64,000 nucleotides of DNA from Gammaproteobacteria bacterium (GTDB taxonomy: Bacteria > Gemmatimonadota > Gemmatimonadetes > Longimicrobiales > Gaopeijiaceae). Under the pieces are notes generated by a model, which was not told where the DNA came from, ran no database searches, and saw only the letters and a program-made list of their open reading frames with translations. Numbering within the stretch: the first letter of the stretch is position 1; each line of letters starts with the position of its first letter. A program made the translations under genes and the position numbers. Below are positions 9,737 through 18,623 of the stretch, in pieces. Location of the stretch: contig JAPPHB010000130.1 of the NCBI GenBank assembly GCA_028821195.1, forward strand, positions 1 to 64,000. The letters are read 5' to 3'.

Positions 9737-10132
9737 ATGTTCATGGCCCATTCGGGAGTTCGCTACCTGGTTCTGCTGTTTGGCGTGGCGTGCATACTCT
9801 ACGCCCTCGTGGGAATGGCGACCGGCCGGCGCTACGATCGCCCCATGCGCGTGCTGGCATCCATGTTCGCGGGATCGCTGCACCTGCAGATCCTGCTCGG
9901 GGTGGCAGTCATCCTCACCATACCGGGCAGTTTCAGCACGGCGCTCATGGGGCACATCCTGCCCATGGCGATCGCGGCGGCCGTGGCCCAGCTGCCGGTC
10001 TCGGTGATGCGGCGCCGTCCCGAGGAGGCGCGCACCTACGCACCCCACGCGGTGTCTGCATTGATCGCGCTGGCGCTGATCTGGGCGGGCGTCGCCGCGA
10101 TCGGCCGGTCGCTGCTCGAGACCACGGGTTAG
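9737..10132 (+). CDS. Small four-helix membrane protein with one His per helix
   Basis: A 131-residue protein with four predicted transmembrane helices and a good ribosome binding site (AAGGAG, ending 11 bases before the start). Histidines lie at the edge or inside each helix (H5, H49, H73, H104), a pattern seen in b-type cytochrome-like four-helix bundles; that haem is bound is my inference only. The 19-base gap to the acyl-CoA dehydrogenase suggests co-transcription. I do not recognise the family with certainty. Confidence 0.7.
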   Translation: MFMAHSGVRYLVLLFGVACILYALVGMATGRRYDRPMRVLASMFAGSLHLQILLGVAVILTIPGSFSTALMGHILPMAIAAAVAQLPVSVMRRRPEEARTYAPHAVSALIALALIWAGVAAIGRSLLETTG

Positions 10133-10151
10133 CCGTCCAACGGAGCCGCGA

Positions 10152-12104
10152 ATGACGCCACACCCAGCCCGGGGCCACGCCAGCGCACACGAAGCACGCG
10201 AGGTGGCGGAGAGCGCGCGCGAGAAGCGCTGGAAGCAGCGGAGCTTCGTCAGGTCGCTGTTCTCGGGCCGGTTCCGTGTGGACTGGGTCCATCCCCATCC
10301 GCTGCCCGACCCCGGGGAGCAGTTTCGGGGGATTCATTTCCTCAGGGAGCTCGAGGAGTTCGCGCGCAACCATATCGACGGCGACGCCGTCGACAGAGAC
10401 GCCTGGGTCCCCGAGGAGGTGCTGGACGGGCTGCGCGCCCTGGGCGCCTTCGGGATCAAGATTCCGCGGGAGTACGGAGGCCTCGGACTCTCGCAGATCA
10501 CCTACAACCGCGCGCTCGAGATCGTGGCAAGCCGCTGCATCTCCACCGCCGCGTTCCTCTCCGCGCACCAGTCCATCGGAGTGCCCCAGCCTCTTGCGTA
10601 CTTCGGCACCGAGGCGCAGAAGCGGGCCTACCTCCCCAGGCTGGCCGCGGGGGCGCTCTCCGCCTTCGCGTTGACGGAACCGGAAGCCGGCTCCGATCCC
10701 GCGAACATGTCGACCACCGCCACGCCCACGGCGGACGGCGGCGCGTACATCCTGAACGGCGAGAAGCTCTGGTGTACGAACGGACCGCGGGCGGAGCTCC
10801 TGGTGGTCATGGCGCGCACGCCGGCGCGCGCGGGCGTCAAGGGCAAGCGGCCCATCTCGGCCTTCATCGTGGACAAGGCCTGGCCCGGGGTGGAGGTGGT
10901 GCACACCAGCCGCTTCATGGGGCTCAAGGGGCTTTCCAACGGGGTCCTGCGCTTCACCAACGTGCGGGTGCCGCGCGAGAACCTGCTCTGGGGAGAGGGG
11001 CTCGGTCTCAAGCTCGCGCTCATCACGCTGAACACGGGCAGGCTGTCGCTTCCGGCCCTGTGCGCCGCCGCCGGCAAGTCCGCCCTGCACATGTGCCGCC
11101 GCTGGTGCGGCGACCGGGTTCAGTGGGGCGCCCCGGTGGGCAGGCACGACGCCGTCGCCCAGATGCTGGGCCGGATGGCGGCGAACGCCTTCGCCATGGA
11201 AGCGGTCATGGAACTGTCCTCGGTGATGGCCGACGCCGGGACCTTCGACATCCGCATCGAAGCCGCCATGGCCAAGCTCTGGAACAGCGAAACCGCCTGG
11301 GCCCTGGCCGACGACGCGGTCCAGATGCGCAGCGGCCGCGGGTACGAGACGGCCGATTCCCTGCGTGCCCGGGGCGAGGAGATGCCTGCTCCCGTGGAGC
11401 GCCTGCTCCGCGACGTGCGCATCAATCGCATCTTCGAGGGTTCGAGCGAGATCATGCGCCTGTTCATCGCGCGCGAGGCGGTGGACCAGCACCTGAAGCT
11501 GGCCGGGGCCCTGGTGGATCCGCGGGCGCCGACGGGCGAGCGATTGGCCGCGCTGGTGCGCGCCGGCCTGCACTACGCCTGGTGGTATCCCACGCGCTGG
11601 GTGGGCTGGAGCCGCTGGCCCAGATTCTCGGAATTCGGACGCCTGGCGGGGCACATGCGATTCATCGATCGCAGTTCGCGCAAGCTCGCGCGTTCCCTGT
11701 TCTACTGCATGGTCCGGTTCGGGGCGGGGCTCGAGAAGCGCCAGGCCGTGCTGGGCCGCATCGTCGACATCGGATCCGAACTCTTCGCGATGACCGCGGT
11801 CAGCGTTCGCGTCGACATGCTGGCCGCCAAGAACCCCGGCGACTCCTCTCCGGAGGATCTCGCGGACCTGTTCTGCAGGCAGGCGCGGCGGCGCATCAAG
11901 GCCCACTTCGGCGCCCTCTTCTCCAACGACGATGTCGCGGCCTACGACGTGGCCGCCAGGGCCATGGAGGGAACCTACGGGTGGCTGGAGGAGGGCGTGG
12001 TCACGATGGCCGACCTGGAGGCGATGGAAAAGGCCGAGGCCAGCGCCTCCCATGGTCCTTCGGCGGCGAAGCAGGCCTGGGAGGCCGCGGTGGCGGCGCG
12101 TTAG
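10152..12104 (+). CDS. Acyl-CoA dehydrogenase (VLCAD/ACAD9-like)
   Basis: FAD-dependent enzyme catalysing the first step of fatty-acid beta-oxidation; 650 residues, the length of the very-long-chain type with an extra C-terminal helical domain. Visible signatures are IPREYGGLGLS, FALTEPEAGSDPANM (substrate/FAD loop), EKLWCTNG and RIFEGSSEIMRLF; the Glu of the FEG motif is at the position of the catalytic base in VLCAD. The C-terminal 180 residues match the VLCAD extension, which mediates membrane association and dimerisation in relatives. It sits between a small membrane protein and ctaA, all on the same strand with short gaps. Confidence 0.93.
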   Translation: MTPHPARGHASAHEAREVAESAREKRWKQRSFVRSLFSGRFRVDWVHPHPLPDPGEQFRGIHFLRELEEFARNHIDGDAVDRDAWVPEEVLDGLRALGAFGIKIPREYGGLGLSQITYNRALEIVASRCISTAAFLSAHQSIGVPQPLAYFGTEAQKRAYLPRLAAGALSAFALTEPEAGSDPANMSTTATPTADGGAYILNGEKLWCTNGPRAELLVVMARTPARAGVKGKRPISAFIVDKAWPGVEVVHTSRFMGLKGLSNGVLRFTNVRVPRENLLWGEGLGLKLALITLNTGRLSLPALCAAAGKSALHMCRRWCGDRVQWGAPVGRHDAVAQMLGRMAANAFAMEAVMELSSVMADAGTFDIRIEAAMAKLWNSETAWALADDAVQMRSGRGYETADSLRARGEEMPAPVERLLRDVRINRIFEGSSEIMRLFIAREAVDQHLKLAGALVDPRAPTGERLAALVRAGLHYAWWYPTRWVGWSRWPRFSEFGRLAGHMRFIDRSSRKLARSLFYCMVRFGAGLEKRQAVLGRIVDIGSELFAMTAVSVRVDMLAAKNPGDSSPEDLADLFCRQARRRIKAHFGALFSNDDVAAYDVAARAMEGTYGWLEEGVVTMADLEAMEKAEASASHGPSAAKQAWEAAVAAR

Positions 12105-12116
12105 CGCAGGGTGCCG

Positions 12117-13046
12117 ATGAGCGCGCGTCTTCACCACATCGCCCTGGCCGCCGTCCTGGGATGGACCCTTGGGCTTCTCCTCCTGGGGAGCATCGTGCAC
12201 GCGACCGGGTCGAGCCTCGCCTGCCCGGACTGGCCGACCTGCTTCGGCACCATGATGCCCGAGATGACCGGCGGCGTCTTCTGGGAGCACCTGCACCGGC
12301 TGGTGGCGGGCGGGCTGGTTCTGCTGTTCGCGGCGGCCGCCTGGCTGACCTGGCGCCGACAGCCGGAGCGCCGGTGGCTGCACCGGGCCGGGCTGGCCGG
12401 GATCGTGCTGCTGATCGTCCAGTCGGTGCTCGGCGGCCTCACCGTGCTGATGCGCCTGCCGGACGCCATCTCGTCCTCCCACCTGGCGCTCGCGTTCCTC
12501 TTCCTGGGCCTGGCCACGGTCATGACGGTCGTGACGGCACGGGGATGGGGCGGAGGAGCGCGCCTGGCGGGTGCGGCGCGGGCGACGCTGGGGAGGATGG
12601 CGGGAGGGGTGGCCGCACTGGTGCTGGCGCAGTCGGTGCTGGGCGCGGTGGTGCGCCACACCGACGCGGGCATGGCCTGTCCGGACGTGCCGCTCTGTAT
12701 GGGCCAGGTGGTGCCTCCCCTCGAGCACCCGCTGGTGATTCTGCACTTCGGCCACCGCCTGCTGGGCATTCTGGTGGCGCTTGCGACCCTCGCGCTGGCC
12801 GTCTTCGTGCTGCGCCGGAGGGCCGCCGCCCCGCTCCCGGCCCTCGCCGCGGGAGCGCTGGTCACGGTGCTGGCCCAGGTCACCGTGGGCTTCCTCTCGG
12901 TAAGCAGCGGGCTCGCGGTTGCGCCGGTTTCGCTGCACACGCTGCTGGCCGCGCTGCTCCTCTCGCTGACCGTGGGGCTCGCGACCTACGGGCATGAACC
13001 CGAGCTGCGGCTCGCCGACGGCGCCGCTGCATTCCATGGACGCTGA
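12117..13046 (+). CDS. ctaA: Heme A synthase (COX15/CtaA family)
   Basis: Polytopic membrane enzyme converting heme O to heme A for cytochrome oxidase. The 309-residue protein has about eight transmembrane helices in two homologous halves, with the haem-binding histidines in FWEHLHRLVAG, SSHLALAF, FGHRLLGI and LHTLLAA and the paired cysteine loops SSLACPDWPTCFG and MACPDVPLCMGQ. The ATG at 12117 is chosen over the GTG at 12111 because AGGG lies five bases before it. It overlaps the following DUF420 gene by 11 bases, consistent with a small oxidase-assembly unit. Confidence 0.93.
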   Translation: MSARLHHIALAAVLGWTLGLLLLGSIVHATGSSLACPDWPTCFGTMMPEMTGGVFWEHLHRLVAGGLVLLFAAAAWLTWRRQPERRWLHRAGLAGIVLLIVQSVLGGLTVLMRLPDAISSSHLALAFLFLGLATVMTVVTARGWGGGARLAGAARATLGRMAGGVAALVLAQSVLGAVVRHTDAGMACPDVPLCMGQVVPPLEHPLVILHFGHRLLGILVALATLALAVFVLRRRAAAPLPALAAGALVTVLAQVTVGFLSVSSGLAVAPVSLHTLLAALLLSLTVGLATYGHEPELRLADGAAAFHGR

Positions 13047-13476
13047 GGCGCTCGGCAACTTCCTGGCACCGGTCAACGCCTCGCTGAACCTGCTCAGCAC
13101 CAGCTTCCTGGTGGCCGGATTCGCCTTCATCCGGGCGCGCAACATCCCCCGCCACCGCCTGTGCATGATCGCGGCGGCGAGCGCGTCGGGGCTCTTCCTG
13201 GTGTTCTACGTCATCCGCTTCTCGCTCACCGGCACCCACGTCTTCGCCGGAGAGGGGACCGCCCGGGTGGTTTACCTGGCCATCCTGTTCTCGCACATGG
13301 TGCTGGCGGTAGTGGTGGCGCCCCTAATCATCCGCCTGCTGTTCCTGGCGGGCCGCAAGCGCTTCACCGAGCACGCCCGCCTGGCGCGCTGGACCTTTCC
13401 CATCTGGCTGTACGTGTCGGTGACCGGGCTGGTCGTCTACGCCATGCTGTACCACGTGTACGGGTACGTGCAGTAG
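13036..13476 (+). CDS. DUF420 membrane protein (YozB/CtaM-like)
   Basis: A 146-residue, four-helix membrane protein of the DUF420 family. The family features NASLNLLSTSFLVAGF, HRLCMIAAASASGLFLVFYVIR, FSHMVLAVVVAPLIIRL and HARLARWTFPIWLYVSVTG are visible, with several membrane histidines. The Bacillus and Staphylococcus relative CtaM is needed for maturation of haem-copper oxidases; that role here is inferred from family and from the overlap with ctaA. The start at 13036 lies within the last codons of ctaA. Confidence 0.88.
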   Translation: MDAEALGNFLAPVNASLNLLSTSFLVAGFAFIRARNIPRHRLCMIAAASASGLFLVFYVIRFSLTGTHVFAGEGTARVVYLAILFSHMVLAVVVAPLIIRLLFLAGRKRFTEHARLARWTFPIWLYVSVTGLVVYAMLYHVYGYVQ

Positions 13477-13488
13477 AGAGGCGGTGTG

Positions 13489-15645
13489 ATGGCGAAGCTC
13501 AAACGCGAACTCGGGCTCTTCGACGTCTACGCCATCGCCACCGGCGCCACCCTGAGTTCGGGCTTCTTCCTGCTGCCGGGTCTCGCGGCCGCGCAGGCCG
13601 GCGGGGCGATCCCCCTCGCCTACCTGCTGGCGGGCCTGCTTCTCCTGCCGGGCATCCTCAGCATGGCGGAGCTGTCGACCGCCATGCCCCGCGCCGGCGG
13701 CATCTACTACTTCCTGGACCGCAGCATGGGCCAGCGGGTCGGGGCGATCGGCGGATTCGGCACCTGGGCCACGCTCACCCTCAAGTCCGCCTTCGCGCTG
13801 GTGGGACTCGGCGCCTACCTGCAGGTCTACTTTCCCGACGCCCCGGCCGGCCCCATCGCCTTCGCCTTCGCGTCGGGATTCGGCGCGGTCAACCTCTTCG
13901 GCGCAAAGAAGACCAGCTCCATCCAGCTGGTCCTGACCGTGCTGCTGCTGGCCATGCTGGGATGGCTGATCGGGACCGGCGTCACGGCGGTCGACCCCCG
14001 CGTCTTCGAAGGCGCGTTCGAGCTGGGCGCCTCTCCCTTCTTCGCTACCGTCGGGCTGGTGATCGTGTCGTACATGGGGCTCACCCACGTCGCCTCGGTC
14101 TCCGAGGAGGTCAGGAACCCGGACCGCAACCTCGCGCTGGGCATGCTGCTGGCCTTCGTCACGGTGCTGCTCGTCTACGTGCTCGGCACCTGGGCGATGG
14201 TCGGGGCGATCGGCGTCGAGGCGCTCTCCGCCGATGGCGGCAACCTGGCGCCCGCGGCGGCGATGGCCCGGGCGGTCTCGGGGAGCACGGGAGAAGCCGT
14301 CATGACCGTGGCCGCCATCCTCGCCTTCACGTCGGTGGGCAACGCCGGAGTGCTGTCCGCGAGCCGCTACCCGCTGGCCATGAGCCGCGACCACGTCCTG
14401 CCGGCCGCGCTCCGCCGCATCAGCCGATGGGGCACGCCCTGGGTCGCCGTCCTCGCCACCGTGGGGCTGATCGTCCTCTGGCTCCTGCTCTTCGACCCGT
14501 CCAGCATCGCGAAGCTGGCGAGCGCCTTCCAGCTCATCATGTTCGCCCTCGCCTGCCTCGCCGTGATCGTCATGCGCGAGAGCGGGCTCGCCCCCTACGA
14601 CCCCGGCTTCCGCGCGCCCCTGTACCCCTGGGTCCAGATCATCGGCATCGTCATCCCTTTTCCGCTGATCGTCGAGATGGGCTGGCTGGCCACCCTCCTG
14701 AGCGTCGCCTTCGTCGCCTTCGGGCTCCTCTGGTACAGCCTCTACACCCGCGATCACGTGCGCCGGGAGGGCGCCATCTACCACGTCTTCGAGCGACTGG
14801 GCCAGCAGCGCAACCAGGGGCTGGAAGGGGAGCTGCTCCAGATCCTCAAGGAGAAGGGGGTGCGCGACGCGGATCCCTTCGAGGAACTCATGGCGTCTTC
14901 GGCGGTGCTGGACTACCAGCACGCCGTCCGCTTCTCCGAACTGGTGGACCGTGCGTCACAGGTGCTGTCGGAACAGCTTGATGTGGATGCCGACAGTCTC
15001 GCTCAGGGCTTCTTCGAGGACAGCGGCAGCGGCCTGACGCCGGTATCCCAGGGCGTCGTCCTGGAACATCTGCGCCTCGACTCGATTCCGGGTCACCGCA
15101 TGGTCCTCGCCCGCGTCCATGGGGGGATCGAAATCGATGTCGGCGAGCCCGACGTGCCGCCGGCGGACGACGAGCTCATCCAGGCGGCGTTCTTCCTGGC
15201 GAGCCCGGAGCCCGATTCCGGCCGCCATCTGCGCATCCTGGCCCAGATCGCGGGCCGCGTGGACGACGAAAGCTTCCTCACCGAGTGGCTCGAGGCGGAA
15301 GACAACCTGGAGCTGCGCGAGGTCATGCTGCGGGACGAACGCATGCTCGTGGTCGAGGTGCTGCGTGAAGGGGCGAGCAGCTCGCTGGCGGGAATGACCA
15401 TCCACGACATGGGGCTGCCCGAGAGCACCCTGGCGGCCATGATCCGGCGGCGCGGACAGCTTGTCGTTCCCCATGACGACACAGTCATCGAGCAGGGCGA
15501 CCGCCTGACCATCCTCGGTTCCCCCCGCGACATCATCGACCTGCGGCACCGCTACGACGTGCACGCCACGACCGTGCCGCGCTGGTGGCGGGGCAGGCGC
15601 CGGACCGTCGAAGCCGGTGAGGTCCGCCCCCGCAACTCCCGATGA
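13489..15645 (+). CDS. APC-type permease fused to a PTS EIIA-2-like and a TrkA-C (RCK_C) domain
   Basis: A 718-residue three-part protein. Residues 1 to about 420 form about twelve transmembrane helices of the amino-acid/polyamine/organocation family, starting LGLFDVYAIATGATLSSGFF. Residues about 460-610 resemble a PTS EIIA type-2 domain (helix, then LTPVSQGVVLEHLRLDS, strands, AAFFLASPE, HLRILAQIAGRVDDESFL); the His in LEHLRL lines up roughly with the phosphorylatable His of EIIA-2. Residues about 615-690 are an RCK_C-type ligand domain (GASSSLAGMTIHDMGLPES, ending GDRLTILGSP). The C-terminal modules probably regulate transport. The ATG at 13489 is preferred over the GTG at 13486 because AGAGG is correctly spaced. 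Confidence 0.85.
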   Translation: MAKLKRELGLFDVYAIATGATLSSGFFLLPGLAAAQAGGAIPLAYLLAGLLLLPGILSMAELSTAMPRAGGIYYFLDRSMGQRVGAIGGFGTWATLTLKSAFALVGLGAYLQVYFPDAPAGPIAFAFASGFGAVNLFGAKKTSSIQLVLTVLLLAMLGWLIGTGVTAVDPRVFEGAFELGASPFFATVGLVIVSYMGLTHVASVSEEVRNPDRNLALGMLLAFVTVLLVYVLGTWAMVGAIGVEALSADGGNLAPAAAMARAVSGSTGEAVMTVAAILAFTSVGNAGVLSASRYPLAMSRDHVLPAALRRISRWGTPWVAVLATVGLIVLWLLLFDPSSIAKLASAFQLIMFALACLAVIVMRESGLAPYDPGFRAPLYPWVQIIGIVIPFPLIVEMGWLATLLSVAFVAFGLLWYSLYTRDHVRREGAIYHVFERLGQQRNQGLEGELLQILKEKGVRDADPFEELMASSAVLDYQHAVRFSELVDRASQVLSEQLDVDADSLAQGFFEDSGSGLTPVSQGVVLEHLRLDSIPGHRMVLARVHGGIEIDVGEPDVPPADDELIQAAFFLASPEPDSGRHLRILAQIAGRVDDESFLTEWLEAEDNLELREVMLRDERMLVVEVLREGASSSLAGMTIHDMGLPESTLAAMIRRRGQLVVPHDDTVIEQGDRLTILGSPRDIIDLRHRYDVHATTVPRWWRGRRRTVEAGEVRPRNSR

Positions 15646-15694
15646 GCGGACCGGGCGCCTGACCGCGCGGGTTTCCGTGCCTGAAGGGGGACGT

Positions 15695-16519
15695 TCAGCC
15701 CTCCCCCGGCGGCAACCCCACCACCACCTCCCCGCCTCCCCCGCGATTGCGCACCTCCAGGCTCCCGCCGTGAGCCTGGACGACGTAGCGGGCGTGGGTC
15801 AGCCCCAGTCCCAGTGCGCCCGGCACCGTGCTGAAGAATGGCTCCGCCGCGCGTCCCAGCGCCTCATCCGAGAAGCCCTCGCCCGCATCGCGCACCACAA
15901 TTCGCGCCGATCCGGCCGCGTTCCGAAGCGAGATCCCGATCGGTTTTCCGTCCCCGTGACGCCCGGCGTTCGCCAGAATCATGTAGACGGCATCCTGCAG
16001 CGCAGCGAGGTCCGCGCGGCACGGCACCGGCTCTCCGGGCAGATCCAGCTTCACCTCCACCTTGAAGGCCTTCTGGAACTCACGGGCGACACCTTGCACC
16101 GCCTCGGCCAGGTCGATGGAAGCGCGTGCCAGCTCCGGCGTTTCCGCGTAGAACTCGATGTCCTCGATGGCGTCGAGGGCCTGTTGAATGCGGGGACGAA
16201 CGCCGCGGCCGCGGGCGTGCAGGGCCTGTACGAGCGGCTTGACGACGGCTGTCTGGAGGAACTGCGCGAGGCGCGCGAGCACCTCCGGAGATGCGCCCCG
16301 AACCGGCATCCACCCGCTCGAGAGACGCTGCCGGACCGCTCTGACCCCGGCAGGCAGCGACGAGTCGTCCCCCTCGATCTTCCCGGAGCGCGCCTCCGCG
16401 CCGAGGCGCTCGAGCGCGCGCCGGTACCGCGCGGCTGTCCGCTGGCCCGACACGCGCCAGACCACGGGCAGGGCCGCGACCGCGACGAAAAACAGGATGT
16501 ATCCAAGCGCACCAGGCAT
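15695..16519 (-). CDS. Histidine-kinase-like ATPase with one N-terminal membrane helix
   Basis: A 274-residue protein: one N-terminal transmembrane helix (LGYILFFVAVAALPVVW), a helical middle part, and a C-terminal HATPase_c domain with an N box (ILANAGRHGDG), G1 (DAGEGF), F box (EPFFS) and G2 (GALGLGLTHA). In the helical region before the ATPase I see no HE or HD pair typical of the phospho-accepting His, only QALHARGRGVRP. It may therefore be a divergent kinase or a kinase-like regulator. No response regulator is adjacent. The start at 16519 has GGAGG ten bases upstream. Confidence 0.75.
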   Translation of the reverse strand: MPGALGYILFFVAVAALPVVWRVSGQRTAARYRRALERLGAEARSGKIEGDDSSLPAGVRAVRQRLSSGWMPVRGASPEVLARLAQFLQTAVVKPLVQALHARGRGVRPRIQQALDAIEDIEFYAETPELARASIDLAEAVQGVAREFQKAFKVEVKLDLPGEPVPCRADLAALQDAVYMILANAGRHGDGKPIGISLRNAAGSARIVVRDAGEGFSDEALGRAAEPFFSTVPGALGLGLTHARYVVQAHGGSLEVRNRGGGGEVVVGLPPGEG

Positions 16520-16738
16520 ACCCAGATGGCCTCCTTCCGAAACCACGCACGCCGAAGATGATCGGAATGCAGACGCCCGGGATGATGGCGATGCGGCGAA
16601 CTGCGAGCAACCGTTGCCCGGCCCGGCGCGCCATTGCTCCCCCGGTCCCCATCCAGTATCCTGACGCCCTGCCCGCCGCCGGTGCGCGCCCGCCGGCCGA
16701 TGCCGAACGGGCGCGCGATCCACCCCCATGCCCCATCC

Positions 16739-17206
16739 ATGACCAACCTGACCGCGCTCGATGTCCTGCTCCAGGAGTCCTCGGATCCGGACAATCCGGA
16801 TGCCGCGGAGCTGCTGGACATCATGCGCTCCGTGAGGACGATCGCGGTCGTGGGCATTTCCCGGGATCCCGCCAAGGCGGCGCGGCGGGTGCCGTCGTAC
16901 CTGGCGACCAAGGGGTACGACATCCTGCCCGTCAACCCGTTCGCGGCGCGCATCCTGGGAAGGCCCGCACGGAAGTCGCTCGCGGACGTCGCGGAGCCCC
17001 TGGACATGGTCGTGGTCTTCCGGCCCTCCGAGGAGGCGGGAACCCACCTGGCGGAGGCTGCCGCCCGCCCGGAGCGCCCGGTGGTCTGGCTGCAACAGGA
17101 CATCCGCGCCGACGAGGAAGCGGCCGAAGCGCGCGCCCGGGGGATCCGGGTCGTGCAGGACATGTGCACGTATCGGGTTCATCGCGCAGCCACGGCAGAT
17201 CGATGA
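16739..17206 (+). CDS. CoA-binding domain protein (YccU-like)
   Basis: A 155-residue Rossmann-fold protein of the CoA-binding family. It has the conserved RSVRTIAVVGISRDPAKAAR phosphate-binding segment, YLATKGYDILPVNP, LDMVVVFRPSE, and a terminal VVQDMCTYRVH with the family Cys. Members are short single-domain proteins of about 140-160 residues that bind CoA; their cellular role is unsettled. The ATG at 16739 gives the normal length; upstream in-frame codons would add a poorly conserved extension. Confidence 0.85.
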   Translation: MTNLTALDVLLQESSDPDNPDAAELLDIMRSVRTIAVVGISRDPAKAARRVPSYLATKGYDILPVNPFAARILGRPARKSLADVAEPLDMVVVFRPSEEAGTHLAEAAARPERPVVWLQQDIRADEEAAEARARGIRVVQDMCTYRVHRAATADR

Positions 17207-17273
17207 TCGGGCGTCCCGCAGTCGCATCACGGCGCCCGGGCCGCGGCGCCGCTCCATCCGGGCCCAGCGTCCC

Positions 17274-18389
17274 ATGAAGCGCTACCTCGCCTTCGACCCG
17301 CCCGAGTACCAGGACTGGAAAGCCGACCCGGAGCTGGTGCGCGCGTTCGAGCAGACGCTGGCCGAACCCTCGCGCGCCGCGCTCGTCGCGGAGCTCTCCG
17401 AGGACGACCTGCTCGCCTTCTACCGCGACCTGTTGACGACGCGCCTTCACGACATCGGGCTCAAGCGGTGGGTGCGCCAGGGCGTCATCTCCAAGGCGTG
17501 GCTCGCCACCGGCGAGGAGGCGGTCACGGTCGGCAGCGTGCGCGCGCTCGACCCCACCCGCGACATCGTCAGCCCGATGATCCGCAACGCCGGGGCCTGC
17601 CACATGATGGGGATGCCGGTGGCCGACATCTTCCGCGGCTACCTCGCGACCGAGGACGGGCCCAACGGGGGACGCGACCTCCACATCGGCGCGCTGGCCA
17701 AGGGCGTCATCCAGCCCATCAGCCACATGGGCACCAACGTGCCCGTGATGGCGGGCGTGGCGCTGGCCTTCCGCAACCTGGGTCAGAAGCGCGTCGCGCT
17801 CACCTGGATCGGCGACGGCGCCACCAAGACCGGCGAGTGCCACGAAGGGCTGAACCTCGCCGCCGTCCAGCGTCTTCCGGCCATCTTCATCATCCAGAAC
17901 AACCAGGTGGCGCTCGGCACTCCGCTCGAGCAGCACGGCGCCGGAGACCTGGAGGCCTGGCCCGCGATGTACGGGGTTCGGGGCTGGAACTGCGACGGCA
18001 ACAACATCCTGGACGTCTATGCGGTGACGCGCATGGCCGCGGACGCCTGCCGGGCCGGCGATGGTCCCGCCATCATCGTCGCTTCCACCTTCCGCATGGG
18101 CGGACACGCCACCCACGACGAGCGCGAGGCCCGGGAGACCTTCCCTCCGGAGCTGTTCGAGCGATGGGGACGCAGGGATCCAGTGGGTCTTTACGAAGCG
18201 TATCTCGAGGCCCGGGGCGTCGATCCAGACGAGCTGCGGGCGATCGAGGAACTGGTCAACGACGAGGTCGCGGCGGGCGCGGAGGAGGCGCTCGCCTCCC
18301 GCGACCGGCAGCCAGCGCCCGAAAAGGCTCTCTACGAAGGCATCTCCGAGGGCGGCACGCTGCTGTCGCTGGAGCGGCGTCCCGTCTGA
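17274..18389 (+). CDS. Thiamine-dependent E1-alpha subunit (pyruvate or branched-chain 2-oxoacid dehydrogenase type)
   Basis: A 371-residue E1-alpha protein. The TPP/Mg motif runs from WIGDGATKTGECHEGLN to FIIQNNQVALG, and the phosphorylation-loop region FRMGGHATHDEREA is present. E1-alpha works with an E1-beta partner to decarboxylate 2-oxoacids, but no E1-beta, E2 or E3 gene is next to it, so the substrate (pyruvate or branched-chain oxoacid) cannot be decided. It follows the CoA-binding protein after 67 bases on the same strand. Confidence 0.88.
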   Translation: MKRYLAFDPPEYQDWKADPELVRAFEQTLAEPSRAALVAELSEDDLLAFYRDLLTTRLHDIGLKRWVRQGVISKAWLATGEEAVTVGSVRALDPTRDIVSPMIRNAGACHMMGMPVADIFRGYLATEDGPNGGRDLHIGALAKGVIQPISHMGTNVPVMAGVALAFRNLGQKRVALTWIGDGATKTGECHEGLNLAAVQRLPAIFIIQNNQVALGTPLEQHGAGDLEAWPAMYGVRGWNCDGNNILDVYAVTRMAADACRAGDGPAIIVASTFRMGGHATHDEREARETFPPELFERWGRRDPVGLYEAYLEARGVDPDELRAIEELVNDEVAAGAEEALASRDRQPAPEKALYEGISEGGTLLSLERRPV

Positions 18390-18473
18390 CGTCCACGGGG
18401 ACCGCGAAGGACCCATGGCCCGCGGGCACGATTCTCGTCCCGTTGAGCGATTGCTTCAGGTGCCGTGTCACAC

Positions 18474-18502
18474 TTGAGCAACGCGTGGTGAGCGGGCATA
18501 TT
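18474..18502 (+). promoter_or_regulatory. Putative sigma-70-type promoter before the ECF-like sigma gene
   Basis: TTGAGC at 18474-18479 and CATATT at 18497-18502, separated by 17 bases, each match four of six consensus bases. A transcript from here would have a leader of about 115 bases before 18624. Confidence 0.35.
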
Positions 18503-18623
18503 CCGAGGCAGGGAACCCGCGCTCCCGCAGGCCGGCACATCGGTCTGACGTGCATTGCTTCCGCACGGCTCACGGGGATGGCGGGGGTACGGGGTGTATG
18601 GTGGAGGTGTGAAGGAGAAGCCG

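Noticed and set aside
9945..13166. Open frame of more than 1000 codons on the reverse strand
   Set aside because: It is antisense to the acyl-CoA dehydrogenase and ctaA; its product is His/Arg/Gln-rich without any known motif. Long antisense frames are normal at this GC content. The same applies to 6459-9722 and 54534-57809.
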